From Desmodus rotundus (lineage: Eukaryota; Chordata; Mammalia; Chiroptera; Phyllostomidae): 64,000 nt of DNA. Under the pieces are notes generated by a model that saw only the letters and a list, made by a program, of their open reading frames with translations, was not told where the DNA came from and ran no database searches. Both the position numbers and the translations under genes were made by a program. The stretch spans positions 62,642,239 to 62,706,238 of the forward strand of contig NC_071389.1 of NCBI RefSeq assembly GCF_022682495.2, in the 5' to 3' direction. Positions 59,301 to 64,000 of the stretch are shown piece after piece (within the stretch, counting starts at the first letter, position 1; every line of letters begins with the position of its first letter).

Positions 59301-62300
59301 GACTAGGACACTTGGTTTAGTGGAGATACGATGCTGGAGTCAGGGCTGGAGGTGTGGCAGGAGATCAGGGCAAGCTGCCTGCCCGCTGAGGCCAGCTGCG
59401 CTTGCACAGTGAAGGGGATCTACACTTGGGCCAAGCTGTACCTCTCTGCTGCCCAGAGTCTAGGTCTTCCTGCCATTCAGGAGCAAGGCACCATGGGTGG
59501 AACCAGAGACTGTCAAACTTCAAGTCAGTGAGCCCCTTCTAATCTAGAACAATAGTTCCATGTATGCTTTAATAAAAAAAATTAAATGATTTCACACTTT
59601 TCAAAGTCAACTACAAAGATTTTTTTTCATGAGGGGTGTTTTTTTTCTTATCAGGGCTTCAGGGTATTCATAAACCCCTTCAAATTATGTGAAAACAAAT
59701 ATATGTGCATGTATATTTATTTCCCAGGAACAGATCACTTCTATATCAAAAGTGACTATAAACAAGCTTAAGGATGTGCTTGGTTTCTGTGGGAAACTAG
59801 TATTAATTTCAATTATGGGAAGGAGAGCTCTGAAGGTCATTATTAAATGCTTTCTTAACACCGAAGCAGGTACAACTCATTCACTTTTAGAAAATAATTT
59901 TTTGCATAGGTTAAGGAACCACAGGGAGAAATTTTGGAGCCATTAGATCTTTAAACACCTGATAATATCCAAAATAGTTATGGCCATCATATCATATGCT
60001 AAATTGAGAAAAATAAGAGGAGTGAATCTTATTTTTTAGTGATTTAATTGAATATTAATAATCAACTCTGATGACATGTTGACACTGAGTTTTGTTTTGT
60101 TTTTATATATACACACAGGTGCTGATGTTATAAAAAATGATGGAATTTACTCGAGGTATTTTTTCTCCTTTGCTGTAAATGGTAGATATAGCTTGAAAGT
60201 GCATGTCAATCACTCTCCCAGCATAAGCACCCTAGGCCACTCGATTCCAGGGAGTCATGCTATGTATGTACCAGGTTATATAGCAAATGGTAAGAATCAT
60301 TAGCACTGTGATTTGAATAACATCATTTAATGTGTGTATAATACAGTTGTGTGTGTATGTGTGTATTCGAGAGAGAGGGGAAGTGAGTGTGTGTGTGTGT
60401 GTGCATATTCAAGAGAGAGGCGAATTCTATCCCTCTCTTTTCAGGTGAAAGAGGGGGATGGAATTTCAAACCTCTTTATATTTAAGTCAAGGCATAAGTT
60501 GTTGACTATCTCTTCACTCTCCAAAGGTACATGGTAGTAGATTACAATAAGGCAACAGTAATCCCCACAGATTTCTCCTACCTTCATTTCAGTCATTATT
60601 TTGACCTCTTTCATGTGATTATTTCATCAGAATTACTAATAGATAAGGAGATTTATTGAGCTTTCACAGTTCCAGCTCCTGCATTTCCTCTGCAGAGGTT
60701 TAAGCAAGAGAAAGAGACACAGACTTTCCATTGCTAACACACTTGTTAGCAGTTGAAAGAGGGAAGCAAGTAACCCAAATAATCCACACAAGAAATGAGT
60801 GTCTGAGAAAACAGGAGTTTGGATATTACAGTCAACTGAGTGCTTCCTGGAGACGTTATACCTTCCTTCAAAATAAAAGTGCCAAATAAATAGAAGATAC
60901 ACATCTTTTCAACACTATTATTGTAGTTCCTGATAGGAAACAGTGGTAAAAGTATAACAAACAGGAATATGGTACAGTTTTTTATAAAATAATCTCAAAA
61001 ACATGTCTAAGCATTCTCATTCACAAAACTACGGAATGTTTATGAGTACTTCTCATGTATTTTAGCAGCTATAGCTATTTTTCTCTAAATATAATACTTC
61101 ATTTCTAAGTAGATATTCCCTCTTTCATTTGTAAATCAAAGATTTTTGAAGGCCTACTAGGTGACAGGCTTCGTCCTAGGAACTTGGGTTACCAGGTAGG
61201 TAGAATAAGACTTAATTCCACTCAAGGTGCCTGCAGGTTACTGAATGGTCTGAGTGTCCTTTTAAAATGCATGAGTTTAAAGAATGAAAATACCAGCATC
61301 TTGTGCACAGTGAGATTAGAAAAGTAATATTCAACTGTGCTTTTCTCTGTGTATTTCATATGGGCCCTTAATAGCTTAGAGAGAAAAAGTTGGGTTTCCC
61401 TAGGCATGCCTGCTGTATGTGACATTCACCCTATGAACCAATTTTCAGGTGATAACCTTGACCACACACTTCACTGAAAAAATGGGAGCTGCTCTGTTTT
61501 CACCACCAGATCTCCAGACACTGTCGCACTTCCTCCTCACCTCTCCTCCCCAAAGGCTGATATCCCCACTGAATCTGCTCTGAACCCCATCTGGCCTGCC
61601 CATGCTGGGGCCTTCGGAGCTCTGCCTGTGTGTTCCTGCCCCGCTGCCCCCTCTGAGCAGCACTCAAGCATGATTTACTACTTTCCATGTTAAAACACTA
61701 ATTGTCGGTCCCTCCACAGCTACTGTCCACGTTTCTAGTCCCTGTTGTCTGGTTCCTTGAAATTAATCTAAACCTGCAGACTGGACTTTCTCACCTTCAA
61801 TTTACTGCTTTGCTCACTACAATCTGATTTCCGTCCAAATCACTCTTCCATCCAAATCTCTCCACTGGGATTGCTCTGGCCCAGTCGCCAATGACCCCCC
61901 TACTGTTAAATTCAAAGGACACATTTCAGTCCTCATTTTACCTGACTTGAGCAGTATCTGGCACAACCGATTGATTTCTCCTTTATCATTTCCTGGTTTC
62001 TATGACACAGCACTCTCCTGACTACCTCTTATTCTCTGGAATTTTTTGTTGGGCTCTTTTCCAGCATCTCCTTCCTTATTGTTGCCAATTCTCAGAGCTC
62101 AGTCTAACCTTCTCACTCTCCCATTTGGAGCCGCACTGCCTGGGTTGGAAACCTAGCCCCGCCCCCCCACCCCTGTTTACTTACTGTGTGACTTTGGGCA
62201 AGTTACTTGGCTTCTGTGTACTCTAGTTTCATCATCTGTAAAAATGGGGGCAATAAATTGCACCATCCTCATAGCATTGCTGGGAAAATTAAATATTTGA

Positions 62301-63900
62301 TATACCTGAGATACTTAGAAAAGTGCCTGTCACTTAGTAAGCCAGGCACTCAAAATATGCAATTTATCGTTATAGTTGAAATTCTTATTAGATAACCTCA
62401 TTAATCCGTGTAGCTATAGCAATGTGACTATATGACTATATGACTATAACTTACAAATCTGTAACTTCAAAATTTTTAAATTCATGTAAAGTCTCAATAG
62501 AAGATTAAGATCCATATCTAACAGGATACTTGACATTTCAATTACATGTTGTACAGGAATCACAAACCTTGTAAAACTTACATTTTTAGTCTCCTTCACT
62601 TTAGCCTGCTTCTCTCCCAAGTTGTTCATTTTAAAAACCCAGGAGCTGTTTCGCTGTTGTTGTTCACCAGTTTTCCCTTTTGCTATATTCAAATCCACCA
62701 TCAGCTTTTGCTGATTTCATTTCCAAAATACAGCTCAAGCTGTCTACTTCTCACCTCCTCTCCACTGTTCTCACCCAACCCAAGATGCCATTTCTTTTTA
62801 TTTTAGAAAGAGGGAGAGAGAGAGAAAATTTTTATTCCACTTGTTTATGCATGCATCGGTTGCTGCTTGTATGTGCCCTGAAAGGGGGTCAAAAATCTGC
62901 AGCCTTGATGTATCAGAACTGTGCTCCAATAGAACAAGCACCCGGCCAGGGCACCAAGCCACCAACTTTTGTCCGGACTTTTGGCAATGGCTGTCTCAGT
63001 GGCCTCTTCACTTGCTGTGTTTGAATTCATTTTCCACCAAGAATGGCCAAAGTGACCAGGAAAAGGGCAAATGTCATTGTGTAACTGCCCTTCCCCCCAC
63101 AGCATGTAAGATTAAACTTTAAAACCACTAAAGTGGCCCATAAGGTCTTACATAAACTTCTCTCCTGTCTCATCTCAAACTACTGCACTCCTCACTTTAA
63201 TTAAGTTTATCCAACTTGGAAAACTCTTCCGCACCTCAGAGTTTTATACAACCTCTTCCCTCTGTCTAGGATATTCTTACCTCCACTCTTTACCTGGGTG
63301 ACACATGCTCATACTTTAGGAAACTTTTAAACATAGCTTCCTTGATAACACTCCACATTATGTACCTCTGCTATTTTCCTTCATAGCACCCTGCCTTTTT
63401 TCCTTCTAACACTTATCACAATTTGTAAATATATGTTTATTGATATGACTATCAATTCCATGAGATACTGTTTTGTCCATGATTACTGGCACAGGATATG
63501 CCTGCAAAATACTGAATGAATGAAGGAATTGTGGAATAAATAACTCAGTTATTCTAAAAACATAGTAAAAAAATGTTTTAAAATATCTCTCAATAATTTG
63601 TCAAGAACAAGGTATTCAGGAGGTTGTAATTTGTTGCTGAGGCTATTCTCTTCTTGGCTGTCCCAGGTAACATCCAGATGAATGCCCCAAGAAGATCCAA
63701 AGGCAGGAGCGAGGAGGAGCAAAAGTGGGGCTTTAGCCGAATAAGCTCGGGGGGCTCCTTTTCCGTGCTGGGAGTTCCAGCTGGCCCCTATCCCGATGTT
63801 TTTCCACCATGCAAAATCATTGACCTGGAGGCTGTAACAGTGGGAGAGGAGGTGACTTTATCTTGGACAGCACCTGGAGAAGACTTTGATCAGGGCCAGG
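41136..63900 (+). CDS. CLCA2: CLCA2, calcium-activated chloride channel regulator 2; thirteen coding exons, 3' end outside window
   Basis: CLCA2 belongs to the CLCA family of secreted or membrane-anchored, self-cleaving metalloprotease-like proteins that modulate calcium-activated chloride conductance and epithelial adhesion. The join is 41136-41321, 42141-42278, 43849-43999, 46771-46879, 47863-48022, 49993-50220, 51641-51871, 52943-53120, 53964-54070, 55533-55757, 58048-58318, 60119-60289 and 63667-63900, giving 796 codons plus one base without a stop. Seen in order: a signal peptide (about 1-31), the N-terminal CLCA domain with HEWAH at 164-168 and a downstream FDEYN, a cysteine-rich stretch (196-226), a VWA domain from about 311 with [12 protein letters not shown], a beta-rich region, and a fibronectin-III-like segment from about 745. 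Human CLCA2 is 943 residues, so about 15% is missing, including the expected C-terminal membrane anchor. Identity with human CLCA2 as I remember it is high throughout, which separates it from CLCA1 and CLCA4. Confidence 0.97.
41322..42140. other. CLCA2 intron 1, nothing recognised
   Basis: 819 bp with consensus ends (GTGAGT and TTATAG). No repeat or second gene is identified. Confidence 0.5.
42141..42278 (+). CDS. CLCA2: CLCA2 exon 2 (residues 63-108)
   Basis: 138 nt reading [20 protein letters not shown], then [21 protein letters not shown]-glycosylation sequons are visible at N74 (NAT) and N97 (NYS). The acceptor is TTATAG, the donor GTAAGA, and both ends are phase 0. Confidence 0.96.
42279..43848. 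other. CLCA2 intron 2 with L1-derived sequence
   Basis: 1.57 kb. A GC-rich block at 42,805-43,510 is probably an antisense L1 5' region, annotated separately. A stretch at about 43,680-43,830 resembles an L1M-type UTR. The open frames here, including one of 172 codons, are explained by the repeat. Confidence 0.55.
42805..43510 (-). mobile_element. L1 5'-UTR region, antisense
   Basis: Read in reverse, its right end gives the L1-type opening with ccaaggtggtggcacaggaa and ctgaactcacctcctcccg, then an acctatagctacatatggac block. This is familiar from mammalian L1 5' ends. It is GC-rich against the surrounding intron. The family is not resolved. Confidence 0.6.
43849..43999 (+). CDS. CLCA2: CLCA2 exon 3 (residues 109-158, split codon 159)
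   Basis: 151 nt reading [20 protein letters not shown], then [20 protein letters not shown], and ending GYGSR plus one base of a glycine codon. The donor is GTAAGT. It is part of the N-terminal CLCA domain, just before the zinc-binding helix. Confidence 0.96.
45273..45479 (+). mobile_element. VES-type SINE with clear tRNA-like head
   Basis: The head has an A box (tagctcagttggttagag) and a B box (gggttcgatcc). A TC-rich segment and an A-rich tail follow. A 12-bp duplication, TAACTTCATCAG, lies at 45261-45272 and 45480-45491. It belongs to a different subfamily from the copies at 16475 and 38009. Confidence 0.95.
46041..46388 (-). mobile_element. Solo MST-type (MaLR) LTR, antisense
   Basis: The plus strand reads the complement of an MST LTR: tgggctgcaataacagaatg, then gcagaaatttatttcccagt, ctggagactggaagtccaag, and near the right end ggccccacctcctaatacct. 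It is an old, non-coding relic of an endogenous retrovirus-like family, with no internal region beside it. Confidence 0.75.
46771..46879 (+). CDS. CLCA2: CLCA2 exon 4 (residues 159-195): zinc-metalloprotease motif
   Basis: After a TTCCACAG acceptor the frame reads [20 protein letters not shown]. This gives the HEXXH-type motif HEWAH with catalytic Glu165, followed by the family-typical FDEYN, whose acidic residue is the likely third zinc ligand. In the CLCA family this site performs the self-cleavage. All the key residues are present. The donor is AAG/GTTAGT, with the codon split after two bases. Confidence 0.96.
46880..47862. other. CLCA2 intron 4 with L1M-type UTR fragment
   Basis: 0.98 kb. 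The stretch at about 47,040-47,400 resembles an old L1M UTR region (catgtttattagtttcttgt, cccctattgtacaagtgggt, aattactgagccaaagggta). It has a short TA run at 47,289-47,304. Confidence 0.5.
47863..48022 (+). CDS. CLCA2: CLCA2 exon 5 (residues 195-248): cysteine-rich segment
   Basis: 160 nt. The first base completes Arg195, and the frame then reads [20 protein letters not shown] and continues [16 protein letters not shown]. There are five cysteines in about 31 residues. Sequons are present at N231 (NRT) and N235 (NTT). The acceptor TCTATTTTCAG and donor GTAAGT are strong. Confidence 0.96.
48023..49992. other. CLCA2 intron 5
   Basis: 1.97 kb, largely unassigned. A forward MIR lies at about 49,205-49,340 (cttaagcaattattaacccc, then cttcagttttctcttctatg). 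No gene is seen. Confidence 0.5.
49993..50220 (+). CDS. CLCA2: CLCA2 exon 6 (residues 249-324): start of VWA domain
   Basis: 228 nt reading [20 protein letters not shown], then [17 protein letters not shown], and ending [14 protein letters not shown]. The [12 protein letters not shown] block is a CLCA family signature. The last residues hold the first MIDAS loop of the von Willebrand A domain, at D317-V-S-S-K rather than the canonical DxSxS. Acceptor TTTTTCCAG, donor GTAACA. Confidence 0.96.
50221..51640. other. CLCA2 intron 6
   Basis: 1.42 kb. A forward MIR is visible at about 50,735-50,835 (cttcacttactgtctgtata, then agttttctcatctataaaac). A stretch at about 51,045-51,180 resembles an old mammalian repeat beginning gcaaattacagcccaatggg, whose class I cannot fix. 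Confidence 0.5.
51641..51871 (+). CDS. CLCA2: CLCA2 exon 7 (residues 325-401): VWA domain
   Basis: 231 nt reading [20 protein letters not shown], then [20 protein letters not shown], and ending [10 protein letters not shown]. The [10 protein letters not shown] strand and its acidic residue are typical VWA core. Both ends are phase 0. Donor GTACAG. Confidence 0.96.
51872..52942. other. CLCA2 intron 7 with MER5A
   Basis: 1.07 kb holding a MER5A element (52,424-52,595). The rest is unassigned. The open frame of 72 codons at 52,583-52,801 has no domain. Confidence 0.55.
52424..52595 (+). mobile_element. MER5A hAT non-autonomous transposon
   Basis: The terminal inverted repeats are gttgctcaaccttggctgcc at the left and gttgagaaccacag at the right. 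The middle has accgcctggggtttaaaaaa and ggtgtggcctgg. This is typical MER5A at about 170 bp. Confidence 0.85.
52943..53120 (+). CDS. CLCA2: CLCA2 exon 8 (residues 402-460, split codon 461)
   Basis: 178 nt reading [20 protein letters not shown], then [20 protein letters not shown], and ending LEELSRLTG with the last glycine split. MILATGG and TIALGSS are the later strands of the VWA fold. Acceptor GTTCAG, donor GTAAAT. Confidence 0.96.
53121..53963. other. CLCA2 intron 8, nothing recognised
   Basis: 0.84 kb, AT-rich, with a C10 run near 53,780-53,789. No repeat family or gene is identified. Confidence 0.5.
53964..54070 (+). CDS. CLCA2: CLCA2 exon 9 (residues 461-496): end of VWA domain
   Basis: 107 nt reading [20 protein letters not shown], then [15 protein letters not shown]. 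It closes the VWA domain, and the SNSMIDAF block is conserved with human CLCA2. Donor CAG/GTCAGA, phase 0. Confidence 0.96.
54071..55532. other. CLCA2 intron 9 with microexon-like site and G-rich tract
   Basis: 1.46 kb. It contains a tightly spaced acceptor and donor around ATG (54664-54670) and a G-rich tract at about 54,999-55,022 followed by a CpG-containing patch to 55,080. No gene or named repeat is present. Confidence 0.55.
54999..55022 (+). repeat. G-rich tract, quadruplex-capable
   Basis: Several runs of five or more G separated by single C or A bases, ending in a run of about ten G. A quadruplex on the transcribed RNA is possible from the sequence alone. Confidence 0.8.
55533..55757 (+). 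CDS. CLCA2: CLCA2 exon 10 (residues 497-571), GC splice donor
   Basis: 225 nt reading [20 protein letters not shown], then [20 protein letters not shown], and ending IPGTAK. The exon end is set by homology: human reads GTAKPGHWTY, and exon 11 here starts PGLWTY. That requires the donor AAG/GCAGGT, a GC donor. The nearest GT, four bases further on, would shift the frame. An unpaired-looking cysteine (RLCIPG) replaces the tryptophan that I recall in human. Confidence 0.94.
55758..58047. other. CLCA2 intron 10 (GC-AG), with L2-like repeats and a GATA microsatellite
   Basis: 2.3 kb. The stretch at about 56,150-56,950 reads as L2-like material (agggcttcgtagggaagtaa, gggtggatcgagcag, then catgttctttacacacctgt). 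A GATA/AGAT tetranucleotide microsatellite lies at 57,021-57,099. The rest is unassigned. Confidence 0.6.
57021..57099. repeat. GATA tetranucleotide microsatellite
   Basis: Imperfect tandem GATA/AGAT units with CAGA and TGATA interruptions over about 79 bases. It is likely polymorphic. Confidence 0.95.
58048..58318 (+). CDS. CLCA2: CLCA2 exon 11 (residues 572-661, split codon 662)
   Basis: After TTTTGCAG the frame reads [20 protein letters not shown], then [20 protein letters not shown], and ends LKLFDDGAG with the last glycine split. Sequons NTH and NAT are visible. This is the conserved beta-rich region after the VWA domain; family self-cleavage occurs somewhat downstream. Donor GTAAAA. 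It is the longest exon, at 271 nt. Confidence 0.96.
58319..60118. other. CLCA2 intron 11
   Basis: 1.8 kb, mainly AT-rich and unassigned. A GC-richer patch at 59,280-59,530 reads open for 66 codons on the plus strand, but with no domain or splice logic. Confidence 0.5.
60119..60289 (+). CDS. CLCA2: CLCA2 exon 12 (residues 662-718, split codon 719)
   Basis: 171 nt reading [20 protein letters not shown], then [20 protein letters not shown], and ending PGYIANG. The NDGIYSRYF block is a CLCA signature. Acceptor ACACACAG, donor GTAAGA. Confidence 0.96.
60347..60414. repeat. TG-rich compound microsatellite
   Basis: TG runs interrupted by tattcgagagagagg-like and GA segments; two similar TG-plus-GA blocks lie next to each other. 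Confidence 0.9.
61690..62080 (+). mobile_element. L2-class ORF2 relic (reverse transcriptase region)
   Basis: The phrases cagtcgccaatgacccccct, gttaaattcaaaggacacat and gacttgagcagtatctggca correspond to the L2 segment that once encoded the LDLSAAFD-type reverse transcriptase motif. Stops and shifts have destroyed the frame. Confidence 0.65.
62120..62360 (+). mobile_element. MIR SINE
   Basis: Good forward MIR match: gtgtgactttgggcaagtta, then agtttcatcatctgtaaaaa, then an agaaaagtgcctgtcactta block. Confidence 0.88.
62795..62960 (-). mobile_element. VES-like SINE, antisense
   Basis: An A/T-rich tail complement at the left, a gagagagagagaaaattttt block, then caagcacccggccagggcac at the right, which is the SINE head reversed. 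Flanking duplications are not clear. Confidence 0.7.
63140..63530 (+). mobile_element. L2 LINE 3' end
   Basis: The L2 phrase order is tctaggatattcttacctcc, ttccttcatagcaccctgcc, then ctaacacttatcacaatttg and a final tgaatgaatgaagg block. Confidence 0.8.
63667..63900 (+). CDS. CLCA2: CLCA2 exon 13 (residues 719-796): fibronectin-III-like start
   Basis: 234 nt reading [20 protein letters not shown], then [20 protein letters not shown], then [20 protein letters not shown], and ending [12 protein letters not shown] plus one base. [13 protein letters not shown] is the fibronectin-III-like strand that precedes the C-terminal part. Donor CAGG/GTAGGT at 63901. The next exon would complete the alanine of QATSYEI in human but is outside the window. 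Confidence 0.95.
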
Positions 63901-64000
63901 GTAGGTTTCTTGGTTTTATTACCTACTTTTCTACAAGGAGGCATTACTAATAATTGCATCAGGTGTTAATTTAATAAAAACAACTTTGGGAGTTTATAAC
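63901..64000. other. Start of CLCA2 intron 13
   Basis: The first 100 bases of the intron after exon 13. Reading through the donor meets TAA at 63948-63950, so the frame does not continue. Confidence 0.8.

Larger units (their letters stand above)
60290..63666. other. CLCA2 intron 12 rich in L2 and MIR
   Basis: 3.4 kb. It holds a TG-rich microsatellite (60,347-60,414), a decayed L2 reverse-transcriptase-like region (about 61,690-62,080), a MIR (about 62,120-62,360), an antisense SINE (about 62,795-62,960) and an L2 3' end (about 63,140-63,530). No host gene is evident. Confidence 0.65.

Overview
The window is vertebrate nuclear DNA, almost certainly from a bat of the Yangochiroptera. It has long AT-rich introns, one CpG-island promoter, ancient mammal-wide repeats (L2, MIR, MER2/Tigger, MER5, L1, an MST-type LTR) and several young tRNA-derived SINEs of the bat VES type with intact target-site duplications. 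It holds two divergently transcribed protein genes in the order known from human 1p22: ODF2L on the minus strand and CLCA2 on the plus strand. The species cannot be fixed from the sequence. I saw no prokaryotic, plasmid or CRISPR-like content.

Positions 1-29.9 kb are the 5' two thirds of ODF2L (BCAP, a centriole/basal-body coiled-coil protein), read right to left. A CpG-island promoter lies at about 29.3-30.03 kb, with a probable non-coding first exon ending at a donor at 29710. Eleven coding exons follow, from the ATG at 22540 down to 1508. They join into 1,275 nt (425 codons) with consistent phases. The last exons lie beyond position 1. The introns carry L1, L2, MIR, MER2, a second Tigger-like transposon, a HAL1-type element nested in MER2, and SINEs.

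Positions 30.05-41.1 kb are intergenic. They contain an antisense VES SINE, an L1 3' tail, L2, MIR, MER5 and a second MER2 copy, and I see no convincing gene.

Positions 41.1-64 kb are CLCA2, a calcium-activated chloride channel regulator family member. Thirteen coding exons are present (2,389 nt, 796 codons plus one base). They encode a signal peptide, the CLCA N-terminal metalloprotease-like domain with HEWAH, a von Willebrand A domain, the beta-rich region and most of a fibronectin-III-like domain. The last exon or exons, with the membrane-proximal C-terminus, are off the right edge. Every junction keeps frame, provided intron 10 uses a GC donor.

The two genes do not form a pathway; they are conserved neighbours about 11 kb apart. 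I found no unprecedented system. The most useful leads are the GC-AG intron of CLCA2, a candidate poison exon in ODF2L, a 3-nt microexon-like splice-site pair in CLCA2 intron 9, a dinucleotide repeat abutting an ODF2L donor, and the nested transposon stack in an ODF2L intron. Human comparisons are from memory, not from a search.
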